From Alphaproteobacteria bacterium (GTDB taxonomy: Bacteria; Pseudomonadota; Alphaproteobacteria; Micropepsales; Micropepsaceae), in the NCBI GenBank assembly GCA_015654715.1, contig JAATGK010000166.1:1-13388 (forward strand): DNA of 13,388 bases, read 5' to 3'. Below the pieces are notes generated by a model. That model did not search any database. It was not told the origin of the DNA and saw only the letters and a list, made by a program, of their open reading frames with translations. The translations under genes and the position numbers were made by a program. Below are positions 1 through 7,590 of the stretch, one piece after another. Positions within the stretch are counted from its first letter, which is position 1; every line of letters starts with the position of its first letter.

Positions 1-2805
1 CTGGCCGACGTCACCATCTATCTGCCGACGCGGCGTGCGGCGCGCAGCATTGCCGAGATTTTCGCGCGTGAGGCCGGCGGCGCCGCACTGCTGCCGGATT
101 TCCGGCCGCTCGGCGATGTCGACGAAGACGAGCTGTTGCTCGATGCCTCGCCGGACGACCTCGACCTGCCGCCGGCGATTGCACCCTTACGGCGGCGGCT
201 GCTGCTTGCGGCTCTGATCCGGCGCTGGAGCCACGGCCGCGACGGCGGCACCATGACCTTCGGCCAAGCCGCCACCCTGTCGCGCAGCCTGGCCTCGGTG
301 ATGGACGACGTGGAACGGCAAGGCGCCGATCTCAGCAAACTCGACGATCTCGCCCCCGCCGCACTGGCCGAGCATTGGGCCGAGGTGAAAGCGTTCCTTT
401 CGCTCATCGCGACCGCCTGGCCGCCGCTGCTGGAGGCCGAGGGCAGCCTCAATCCCGCCGATCATCGCAATCGCGCACTGCGGGCGCTGGCCAAACGGCT
501 GCAAGAGAGCCCGCCCGACCACCCGATTGTTGCCGCCGGTTCGACCGGCTCGATGCCCGCCACGGCGGAACTCCTCAGCGTGATCGCGCGGCTGCCCAAG
601 GGGATGGTGGTATTGCCGGGCCTCGACCAAGACCTCGACGCCGACAGTTGGGACCGCATCGAGCCGAACCATCCGCAGTTCTCGCTGAAGCAACTGCTGG
701 AACGGATGGAAGTCCGCCGCGACCAAGTGGAAGATTGGACGGAGACGCCTGCCTCGCCGGCGCGCGAACGGCTGCTGCGCGAAGTGCTGCGTCCGGCGCC
801 AACCACTGACGCGTGGCGAGCCTTGGCCGAAAGTCTCGATCCGCCCGAGGTGGAAGGTCTGTCACTGTACGAAGCCGCCGATCCGGCGGACGAAGCGGCC
901 GTCATCGCGCTCTTGCTGCGTGAGGCTTTGGAAACGCCGCAGCGGCGGGCGGCGCTTGTCACCCGCGACCGCGGGCTGGCACGGCGGGTGACGGCAGAGA
1001 TGTCGCGCTGGTCGGTCGCCATCGACGATTCCGCTGGTCGCCCCTTACCACGCACACCGGCCGGATCGTTCCTTTGCCTGCTCGCCGAAGCCGCCGACGA
1101 GGCCTTCGCACCGATCCCGCTGCTGGCGGTGTTGAAGCATCCACTCGCGACGTTGGGCGAGGAGGCTGTAGCGTTCCGCAGCATGGCACGCGGTCTCGAC
1201 AAGGCGTTGCGCGGGCCGCGGCCGGATCGCGGACTGGCGGGCGTCGCCAAAGCGCTGAGCGAAGCCCCGGCGGCGTTGCAGCAATGGTTCGCCCGCGTGC
1301 GCGAAGTGCTGGAGCCGCTCGAAACGGCCTTGGCAAACGCCGAAGTGCCGCTCAACGCCATCGTGCATGCGCATCTTGTAGCGGCCGAAGCGTTGGCGCC
1401 GGATTTGTGGAATGGGCCCGATGGCGCCACGGCCAACGACTTCATCCGCGACCTTGCCGAAGCGGCAGGCGATCTGCCCAACATCGAGCCGGGCTCCTAC
1501 GCGCCGCTGCTGCAGGAAATGATGGCCGAAGTGCCGGTGCGTCCGGCTTATGGGCGGCATCCGCGGCTGGCCATTCTGGGGCCGCTGGAAGCGCGGCTGC
1601 AGAGTTTCGATCTGGTCATTCTGGGCGGTCTGAACGAAGGCTCGTGGCCGGCGGCGGCGACGAGCGATCCGTGGTTCTCGCGGCCGATGCGGGCGACGCT
1701 GGGACTCGACCAGCCGGAACGGGCCATCGGGCTGTCGGCGCATGACTTCGCCTCGCTGGCGGCGGCGCCAAAGGTGGTGCTGACGCGGGCGCAAAAATCC
1801 GAAGGCACGCCGATGGTCGCGTCGCGCTGGATCCAGCGCCTGCAACAACTGACCCGCGGCCTCGGCATTGCGGGCAAACTGGCGCTCGATCCGAAATACC
1901 GCGACATTGCCGTGGCGCTGTCCGATCCCGGTGCGCCGGTGCCGGAACCGCCGCCGTATCCCTGCCCGCCAGTGGCGGTGCGGCCGCGCGAATTGTCGGT
2001 CACCGACATCGAGCGATGGGTGCGCGATCCTTACGCGATTTACGCCAAGAAGATTCTACGGCTGCGGCCGCTCGATCCGATTGACGCCGACATCGGCTAT
2101 TTGGAACGCGGCTCGGCGTTTCATAGCGTGCTCGAACGCTTCATCCGCCGTCACAGCGAACTGCCAGCCGACGCCGTGCGCAAAATGGCCGAGATCGTCG
2201 ATGAGGTGTTCGACGAGCTGAAGCTGCCGCGCGCGATCACCGCGCTGTGGCGGCCGCGGTTCCTTAATGCCGCGGCATGGTTCGTCGGCATCGAAGCCGA
2301 GCGGCGGCCGCTGATCGCCGAAAGCTTCCTCGAAGTGCGCGGCGCTTTGGAATTCTCCGTCAGCGGAGAACCATTCCGCCTCAATGGCATCGCCGACCGC
2401 ATCGACCGGCTGAAGTCCGGCGGCGCCGCGATCATCGACTACAAGACCGGCGCGCCGCCCAGCGGCAGCCAGGTGAAAGTGCTGCTGTCGCCGCAATTGC
2501 CGCTGGAAGGCGCGATCCTGCAACAAGGCGGCTTCACGGGTGTCCTGGCGCTGGCGCCGGAAGAACTCGCCTACATCCAGATCAGCGGCGCGGCCGAGCC
2601 CGGCAAGGTGAAAGCCATCGATGCCGATGCGGCGATGCTGGCCACGGCGGCACTGGAGCGATTGGTCGGGCGCGTCAATCTGTTCGATGACGTCACCACC
2701 GGATACCGCTCGCGCGTGGCGCCGGTGCATGTCGACACCGAAGGCGACTTCGACCATCTGGCACGGGTGCGCGAATGGTCGTCCAGCGGATGGAGCGGCG
2801 AATGA
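1..2805 (+). CDS. addB: AddB, nuclease/helicase-like subunit of the AddAB break-repair enzyme (5' end outside window)
   Basis: AddB pairs with AddA to unwind and resect double-strand breaks for RecA loading in the cytoplasm. The reading frame is open from base 1, so the gene starts before the window; 934 residues are visible and I infer roughly 50-100 are missing. Visible residues 8-16 (LPTRRAARS) resemble the early alphaproteobacterial AddB motif. Residues 527-550 carry GPLEARLQSFDLVILGGLNE followed by GSWP, typical of the helicase-like core. The C-terminal PD-(D/E)XK nuclease begins near residue 667 (VTDIERW, DPYAIYAKK). It contains H708 in GSAFHSVL, D799 in GIADRID, and D813/K815 in IIDYKTG, so the nuclease looks intact. 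Only two cysteines are visible (359 and 655), so the four-cysteine iron-sulfur site of Bacillus AddB is absent. The stop overlaps the addA start by four bases (ATGA), implying coupled translation. Confidence 0.95.
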   Translation: MADVTIYLPTRRAARSIAEIFAREAGGAALLPDFRPLGDVDEDELLLDASPDDLDLPPAIAPLRRRLLLAALIRRWSHGRDGGTMTFGQAATLSRSLASVMDDVERQGADLSKLDDLAPAALAEHWAEVKAFLSLIATAWPPLLEAEGSLNPADHRNRALRALAKRLQESPPDHPIVAAGSTGSMPATAELLSVIARLPKGMVVLPGLDQDLDADSWDRIEPNHPQFSLKQLLERMEVRRDQVEDWTETPASPARERLLREVLRPAPTTDAWRALAESLDPPEVEGLSLYEAADPADEAAVIALLLREALETPQRRAALVTRDRGLARRVTAEMSRWSVAIDDSAGRPLPRTPAGSFLCLLAEAADEAFAPIPLLAVLKHPLATLGEEAVAFRSMARGLDKALRGPRPDRGLAGVAKALSEAPAALQQWFARVREVLEPLETALANAEVPLNAIVHAHLVAAEALAPDLWNGPDGATANDFIRDLAEAAGDLPNIEPGSYAPLLQEMMAEVPVRPAYGRHPRLAILGPLEARLQSFDLVILGGLNEGSWPAAATSDPWFSRPMRATLGLDQPERAIGLSAHDFASLAAAPKVVLTRAQKSEGTPMVASRWIQRLQQLTRGLGIAGKLALDPKYRDIAVALSDPGAPVPEPPPYPCPPVAVRPRELSVTDIERWVRDPYAIYAKKILRLRPLDPIDADIGYLERGSAFHSVLERFIRRHSELPADAVRKMAEIVDEVFDELKLPRAITALWRPRFLNAAAWFVGIEAERRPLIAESFLEVRGALEFSVSGEPFRLNGIADRIDRLKSGGAAIIDYKTGAPPSGSQVKVLLSPQLPLEGAILQQGGFTGVLALAPEELAYIQISGAAEPGKVKAIDADAAMLATAALERLVGRVNLFDDVTTGYRSRVAPVHVDTEGDFDHLARVREWSSSGWSGE

Positions 2806-5800
2806 ACGCTTCCGATCCGCACCTGTCGGCCTGGGTCGCCGCCAATGCCGGTGCGGGCAAAACCCACACCCTCGCCAATCGCGTGACACGGTTGCTGCTG
2901 GCGGGGGCGCGGCCGGAACGCATTTTGTGCCTCACCTACACCAAAGCGGCAGCGGCCGAGATGGCCGGGCGGCTGTTCGCACAACTGGGCGAGTGGTCGA
3001 TGCTGTCGGACAGCGCGCTGGCCGAAAAGATCACGGCGGTCGGGGCCGATCCCGGCGGTAAGGAGAATTTGCGCGAAGCGCGGCGGCTGTTCGCCAAAGC
3101 GCTGGAAACGCCGGGCGGGCTGAAGATCCAGACCATTCACGCCTTCTGCCAATATGTGCTGACGCGCTTTCCGCTCGAAGCCGGAGTGCCCGCCGCGTTC
3201 AACGTGATCGACGACCGCTCGGCGGCCGATCTGATGGCGGCGGCGCGGGCGCGGGTGTTCGAACGCGCTGGAACCAGCGACATCTCGCTGCAAGCCGCCG
3301 TCGCGCATCTCGTCACCCATGTCAGCGACTTGAAGCTCGATCAGCTTTTGAGCTGCGCCTTGGGCGCGGATCGCGGCCGGCTCGATGCGTTTTTCACCCA
3401 GGCGGGCGGGCCGGAAAACGATTGGTCGGCCGTGTTGAAGACGGCCCACGGCGCCAAACCGGACGACAGCAGAGAGAACGTTGCGGCCGAGTTCGCCACG
3501 GCGTTGCAAGCAGAAGCCGAAACGCTGACGGCGGCCATTGGCTGGCTGGCAACCGGCACGAAGACCGATCAAGAGCGCAGCGCGGCGCTGGCGGCGGCGA
3601 AGGAATTGCCGAACGAACCGCAGTTCCACCGACTTTGCAGCGTGCTGCTGACCGCCGAGGGTTCCTTGCGCAAGGTGCTCGCCACCAAGAAGCTGCTTAC
3701 GGCGCGGCCGGACCTCGGCGAATGGCTGGCGGCGCTGGGCGAACGGGCGATGGCCGCCAAAGACCGGTTCAATGCCATCGACGCGGCGGCGCTGGCGGAA
3801 GCGGCACTGACGGTGATCGCGGCAGTGCGCGACGTCTATGCCGCCGAGAAGCGCGCCCGCAATATGCTCGACTATGACGATCTGATCGTCAGCGTCCATC
3901 GTTTGCTGCATGCCCATGGCGCCGCCTGGGTGCTGTACAAACTGGACGAAGGCATCGACCATGTTTTGATCGATGAGGCGCAAGACACGTCGGGCCTGCA
4001 ATGGGACATCATCCAGAAGCTGACCGAGGAGTTCTTTGCCGGCGAAGGCACGGCGCGGGTGGAACGCACGCTGTTCGCGGTCGGCGACGAGAAGCAGTCG
4101 ATCTTCAGCTTCCAGGGCGCCGACCCCAAACAATTTGAAGTGCGGAAAGATTTTTTCGCAGGGCGCGCCAAGGACGGAAAGCGCGAGTTCCTCTATCAGC
4201 CATTGCAGGATTCATGGCGCTCGGCGCCGGAGGTGCTGGCCTTTGTCGATGCCACCTTTGCCGATGAAGCGGCCCGCGACGGGTTGACGTCGTCGGGCGA
4301 TCCGGTCGTGCACAACGCGCTCAAGAAAAACCTGAAAGGCTGCGTCGAATTCTGGCCGCCGCTGACCCCGGACGATGCGCCCACGCCCGATCCATGGGAC
4401 CTTCGCCCCGTCGACATGGCGAAGGAATCGAGCCCGGTGGTGCGACTGGCCAGCCAAATCGCCGACCGCATCAAGGGCTGGCTGACCACGCACGCCGCCC
4501 TGCCCGGCCATGACAGGCCGATCACGCCCGGCGACATCATGATCCTGCTGCCGCGGCGCGAACCGTTCGGCAGCGAAATCATCCGTAGGCTGAAAGAACG
4601 CGGCGTGCCGGTGGCGGGCGCCGACCGCATCGTGCTGACCGAGCAAATCGCGGTGATGGATTTGATCGCGCTGGGGCGCTTTGCGCTCTTGCCCGAAGAC
4701 GATCTCAACCTCGCCGCCTTGCTGCGGTCGCCGCTGATCGGCCTTTCCGAACAGCAACTCTACGATCTCGCCCAGCCGCGCAGCGGATCGCTGTGGGATG
4801 AACTGACGGCACGCCAGGAAGAATTCCCGCAAGCGTTTGCCCTGCTCTTCGAGGCACGCAGCCGCGCCGATCTGGCGCCGCCGTTCGAATATTTTGCCCA
4901 GGCGCTGACGGCGGGACGGAAAAAGCTCTTGAAGCGGCTCGGCGCCGAAGCGGGCGATGCGATCGACGAATTCCTGTCGCTGGCGCTGCAATATGAGGCG
5001 GCCAACACGCCGTCGCTGGAAGGGTTTCTCGCCTGGGTGGCGCGCGGCGGCGCTGCCGTCAAACGCGACATGGAGCGCGGCCGCAACGAAGTGCGGGTGA
5101 TGACGGTCCACGGCGCCAAAGGCCTGGAAGCCGACATCGTGATCCTGCCCGACACCACGCGCCTGCCCAACGACGCCACCGCCAATGGACAACTTCTGTA
5201 TACGGACGACGGCGTGCTGTTTCCCGTCGCCGACAAAATCGCCCCCGCGCCGGTGCGCACCGCTCGCGCCAGTGCCAATGCGGCGGTGCTGCAGGAATAC
5301 CGGCGGCTTTTGTATGTGGCCCTGACAAGAGCCAAGGAACGCCTTATCATCTGCGGCTTCGAAAACAGCCGCGGCACGCGGCCGGGCTCGTGGCACAGCC
5401 TCGCCGAACGCGCCGCCGCAGCGCTGGGAAGTCCACGCGAAGACGGCGCCCGCATTTTCGGCGATGCGGCGTTTGCCAAAAGCACGGCGGAGCCCGATGC
5501 GGCGGCGGCCGACGTCATCATTCCCGCCTGGGCGACGGCCGAGGCCAAAGTGGAACGTGCGGCACCGTGGCTGATCCGCCCTTCCGATGCGGCCGGGATG
5601 GACGAACCCGCCAAACGCTCGCCGCTGATGAGCGAAACCCCGAAACGGCGCGGACTTCTGGTGCATGCCCTGCTGGCTCGCCTGCCCGACATTGCCGCGA
5701 GCGAACGGGAGCGCGTCGCCCTGCGTTTCCTCGCCGCCCGCCAGGTGGCGCAGGAGGAAGCCGAACGGCTGACTTTTGAAACCTTGCGGGTATTAGGCGA

Positions 5801-6173
5801 TCCCGCCTTTGCCGCAGCGTTTGCGCCGGGCAGCCGGGCGGAAGTTTCCCTGGTGGCGGATTTGCCCGAACTAGGGCCCGGCGCGCGCGTCCATGGCCGT
5901 GTCGACCGCCTCGCCGTGGGCGAAGACCATGTCCTCATCGTGGATTTCAAGACCGGCAATCTGGCTGCACGAAAAAGCGGCGTGCCGCGTCTTTATGCAA
6001 CCCAAATGGCGCTCTATCGCGCCGCGGCGCAGCGGATTTTCCCGGGACGGCGAATCGCCTGTGCCCTGGTCTGGACCGAAGGGCCCACGTTGCTGCCGCT
6101 CACCGATGAACTTCTTGAAGTCGAAACAAGGCGCATCCGTTCTCGCCTTGACCCCGAGGGGGGGCAAACCTAG
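2802..6173 (+). CDS. addA: AddA, UvrD-family helicase with RecB-type nuclease (AddAB subunit A)
   Basis: A 1123-residue protein, the usual size for AddA, which is the ATP-driven 3'-5' helicase and second nuclease of AddAB. All superfamily 1 motifs are visible: Walker A NAGAGKTH at 15-22; LTYTKAAAAEM at 44-54; TIHAFCQYVLTRFP after residue 100; Walker B VLIDEAQD at 388-395; VGDEKQSIFSFQGA at 427-440; VMTVHGAKGLE at 766-776; and YRRLLYVALTRAKERL at 833-848. The C-terminal RecB-type nuclease has H955, D1035 in GRVDRL and D1048/K1050 in VDFKTG, so both activities should be retained. In-frame ATGs lie upstream at 2775 and 2790. I chose 2802 because GGAG at 2792-2795 sits six bases before it and it forms an ATGA overlap with addB. 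The last codons carry a likely trxA promoter. Confidence 0.97.
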   Translation: MNASDPHLSAWVAANAGAGKTHTLANRVTRLLLAGARPERILCLTYTKAAAAEMAGRLFAQLGEWSMLSDSALAEKITAVGADPGGKENLREARRLFAKALETPGGLKIQTIHAFCQYVLTRFPLEAGVPAAFNVIDDRSAADLMAAARARVFERAGTSDISLQAAVAHLVTHVSDLKLDQLLSCALGADRGRLDAFFTQAGGPENDWSAVLKTAHGAKPDDSRENVAAEFATALQAEAETLTAAIGWLATGTKTDQERSAALAAAKELPNEPQFHRLCSVLLTAEGSLRKVLATKKLLTARPDLGEWLAALGERAMAAKDRFNAIDAAALAEAALTVIAAVRDVYAAEKRARNMLDYDDLIVSVHRLLHAHGAAWVLYKLDEGIDHVLIDEAQDTSGLQWDIIQKLTEEFFAGEGTARVERTLFAVGDEKQSIFSFQGADPKQFEVRKDFFAGRAKDGKREFLYQPLQDSWRSAPEVLAFVDATFADEAARDGLTSSGDPVVHNALKKNLKGCVEFWPPLTPDDAPTPDPWDLRPVDMAKESSPVVRLASQIADRIKGWLTTHAALPGHDRPITPGDIMILLPRREPFGSEIIRRLKERGVPVAGADRIVLTEQIAVMDLIALGRFALLPEDDLNLAALLRSPLIGLSEQQLYDLAQPRSGSLWDELTARQEEFPQAFALLFEARSRADLAPPFEYFAQALTAGRKKLLKRLGAEAGDAIDEFLSLALQYEAANTPSLEGFLAWVARGGAAVKRDMERGRNEVRVMTVHGAKGLEADIVILPDTTRLPNDATANGQLLYTDDGVLFPVADKIAPAPVRTARASANAAVLQEYRRLLYVALTRAKERLIICGFENSRGTRPGSWHSLAERAAAALGSPREDGARIFGDAAFAKSTAEPDAAAADVIIPAWATAEAKVERAAPWLIRPSDAAGMDEPAKRSPLMSETPKRRGLLVHALLARLPDIAASERERVALRFLAARQVAQEEAERLTFETLRVLGDPAFAAAFAPGSRAEVSLVADLPELGPGARVHGRVDRLAVGEDHVLIVDFKTGNLAARKSGVPRLYATQMALYRAAAQRIFPGRRIACALVWTEGPTLLPLTDELLEVETRRIRSRLDPEGGQT

Positions 6174-6175
6174 AT
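6147..6175 (+). promoter_or_regulatory. Predicted housekeeping sigma promoter for trxA, inside the addA 3' end
   Basis: CTTGAC at 6147-6152 is followed by exactly 17 bases and then CTAGAT at 6170-6175. This differs at one position from the CTTGAC-N17-CTATAT consensus known for the main sigma factor of Sinorhizobium and relatives. The predicted start of transcription near 6182 would leave a leader of about 20 bases before the trxA ATG, with the ribosome binding site inside it. The -10 box spans the addA stop codon. This is prediction from sequence only; trxA may also be reached by read-through from addBA. Confidence 0.6.
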
Positions 6176-6203
6176 ATAGCAAGTCGCCTTCGAGGGTTTG
6201 CGT

Positions 6204-6527
6204 ATGTCTTCGCCGATTAAAGTCACGGACTCGTCTTTCCAGACCGATGTGCTGGGCGCCAAGAACCCGGTTGTGGTTGATTTCTGGGCCGAATGGTGCG
6301 GACCTTGCCGTATGATCGCGCCGGCGCTGGACGAATTGGCGGCGGAGCTCGGCGAAAAAGTCACCTTCGTCAAGATCAACATCGACGAAAACCCCACCAC
6401 GCCGCAGAAATACGGCGTGCGCGGCATCCCGACCATGATGATCTTCGCCCAAGGACAGGTCGCCGCCACCAAAGTCGGCGCCCTGCCCAAATCGAAGATC
6501 AAGGAGTGGATCGAAAGCTCGATCTGA
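6204..6527 (+). CDS. trxA: Thioredoxin
   Basis: A 107-residue cytoplasmic thioredoxin, the standard length, which reduces disulfides in client enzymes and is recharged by thioredoxin reductase. The redox site WCGPC is at residues 31-35 (C32 and C35), preceded by VVVDFWAE. The buried acid D26 and the cis-proline P76 in GIPTMM are present, so the protein should be active. The ATG at 6204 is preferred over the in-frame TTG at 6198 because GAGGG at 6192-6196 lies seven bases upstream and the N-terminus then has normal family length. It follows addA by 30 bp on the same strand and converges on the first DUF805 gene. A short GATCGA/TCGATC inverted repeat in the last codons is not followed closely enough by its T-run to call a terminator. 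Confidence 0.97.
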   Translation: MSSPIKVTDSSFQTDVLGAKNPVVVDFWAEWCGPCRMIAPALDELAAELGEKVTFVKINIDENPTTPQKYGVRGIPTMMIFAQGQVAATKVGALPKSKIKEWIESSI

Positions 6528-6545
6528 CTCCCTGATTTTTTGGTC

Positions 6546-6588
6546 GCGCGACGTATCGGAAAACCGCTTCACACTTTTCCGGTCGCGC
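6546..6588. repeat. Interrupted palindromic stem-loop between the convergent trxA and DUF805 genes
   Basis: Two nested inverted arms are visible. The outer pair is GCGCGAC at 6546-6552 with GTCGCGC at 6582-6588. The inner pair is CGGAAAA at 6557-6563 with TTTTCCG at 6575-6581. Four unpaired bases (GTAT) lie on the left, and the loop is 11 bases. The core resembles, from memory, a GGAAAACCGCTT...TTTTCC intergenic repeat common in Rhizobiales genomes. No T-run follows the hairpin on either strand, so it is not a standard intrinsic terminator, although it could protect or end the converging transcripts. Confidence 0.65.
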
Positions 6589-6595
6589 TTCTGGC

Positions 6596-7225
6596 TTATT
6601 CCTTCGGCTTCATCGGCTTCGGAATGCAGCCCTTCTCGGGCTTTGCCGGATCGCACCAATTCGGCTCGAACGGATCGCGGCCGTAACGGTTGGCGCCTTT
6701 GCTGCCCTTGAAGCAGAACAAGTCGAGGAACACCCACACACTAATGGCGAAGGCGACCCAATAAGCGATCTGGCCCGGTAAGGTCAGATTGTGCAGCAGC
6801 GGATGCGGACCCGCGTGGGCAAACGGCCCGGTCAGCGTGTGGCAAGCGTAGCCGTGCAGAACGATCGGCGCACCGACATAAAGCAGCAGCCACCAAGCGC
6901 TCCTGGCGCGGTCGTGCAGGCGCTTGGCGTAGATCGCCAGCTTGGCCCAGATGTAGGCGAGAACGATCAGCGCGATGACGATGAGCGCCACCAGCGAGAT
7001 GATGCCCTTGCTGCCCGGCCGCACGATCTTGGCGTAGTCGAGCGGTGTGTGCGGTGCGAGTGGTGCTTGCGCCTTGATCGAGGCGATCGTCGCCGTCCAG
7101 TCGAAGCCGAACACCGCGATTACCGCCGTGACGATCACCGTCGCGATGACGATCAAAACAAACAGCCAAATCTTGGCGCGATTGATCCGGCCGGAAAATC
7201 CGAACAGGTACTGTCGTGTACTCAT
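6596..7225 (-). CDS. DUF805 family membrane protein (copy 1)
   Basis: A 209-residue inner-membrane protein of the DUF805 type (relatives of E. coli YhaH/YhaI), of unknown biochemical role. The family hallmarks are the N-terminal LFGFSGRINRAKIW (7-20), YAKRLHDR (99-106) with SAWW (109-112), and NRYGRDPFEPN near the C-terminus (179-189). Hydrophobic segments at about 20-41, 75-98, 111-123 and 151-172 suggest four membrane passes. The 37-residue tail after the last segment has two cysteines and is lysine/proline rich; it is longer than in copy 2. The start at 7225 is chosen over upstream in-frame ATGs because the family motif begins there and GGGGGAG (7229-7235) sits just before it. It diverges from the HGGG-repeat gene across 365 bp. 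The N-terminal coding DNA closely matches copy 2. Confidence 0.88.
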   Translation of the reverse strand: MSTRQYLFGFSGRINRAKIWLFVLIVIATVIVTAVIAVFGFDWTATIASIKAQAPLAPHTPLDYAKIVRPGSKGIISLVALIVIALIVLAYIWAKLAIYAKRLHDRARSAWWLLLYVGAPIVLHGYACHTLTGPFAHAGPHPLLHNLTLPGQIAYWVAFAISVWVFLDLFCFKGSKGANRYGRDPFEPNWCDPAKPEKGCIPKPMKPKE

Positions 7226-7590
7226 GATCTCCCCCATTGCCCCATTTGTGAGCAGCAGCATCCTCCTCGTTAACGGCGACGGGAACGTGACGGTGCGACA
7301 CATCCGCCAGCACCGCCTCGGCGAAAGGGCCTGGTGGATCTAGGTGAGGGTGAAACGCTCGCGGCGGTCTGCCAGGCGCTTCAAGGTGTTGGCCGCCTCA
7401 CGACGCAGCTAAATTTCCCATTTCGTAGAACATTTTCCTTTCTTGGTTCAAAGGTGCAAACGCAAGGCGCGGCTGGTGGAAAGGATTGCCCTGGTCTCAT
7501 GCCAACTGGCGCAAATCGCTATGGGCCCAAACTAGTGCGCCGCGGCGCGCCATGACCCATATTCGGGACTGGTTCGTTTTGGAGATTGCC
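7226..7590. other. 365 bp intergenic region between divergent genes
   Basis: This stretch should contain the start signals for both the leftward DUF805 gene and the rightward HGGG-repeat gene. I found no convincing -35/-10 pair on either strand. The part around 7400-7460 is clearly more AT-rich than the flanks. A perfect 12-base palindrome, GCGCCGCGGCGC, lies at 7537-7548, about 43 bases before the HGGG-repeat start. A 10-base GCCA-AC-TGGC inverted repeat lies at 7501-7510. On the minus strand a 22-codon open stretch ending in a TAG at about 7340 looks protein-like but has a stop codon immediately upstream, so it is at best a gene remnant. No tRNA or strong RNA structure was seen. Confidence 0.5.

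Noticed and set aside
136..138. Start of addB at 136
   Set aside because: The codon is TTG inside an open frame that continues to base 1 with recognisable AddB sequence (LPTRRAARS), so the gene starts outside the window.
2571..5959. Long minus-strand open frames opposite addA (up to 520 codons)
   Set aside because: They are antisense shadows caused by GC-rich codon use in addA. They show no family motifs, and their composition (His/Arg/Gln- or Ser/Arg-rich) is typical of reverse frames.
6509..6541. Intrinsic terminator for trxA (GATCGA/TCGATC stem, then a T-run at 6536-6541)
   Set aside because: The T-run is 11 bases away from a weak six-pair stem, which does not fit an intrinsic terminator.
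7226..7460. Promoter for DUF805 copy 1 (TTTGAA with CTACGA on the minus strand near 7430)
   Set aside because: The hexamers match poorly and lie about 200 bases from the start codon; not better than chance.
7486..7590. Longer N-terminus for the HGGG-repeat protein (starts at 7486 or 7552)
   Set aside because: The extension would bury the signal peptide, and the GGAG six bases before 7591 supports the shorter form.
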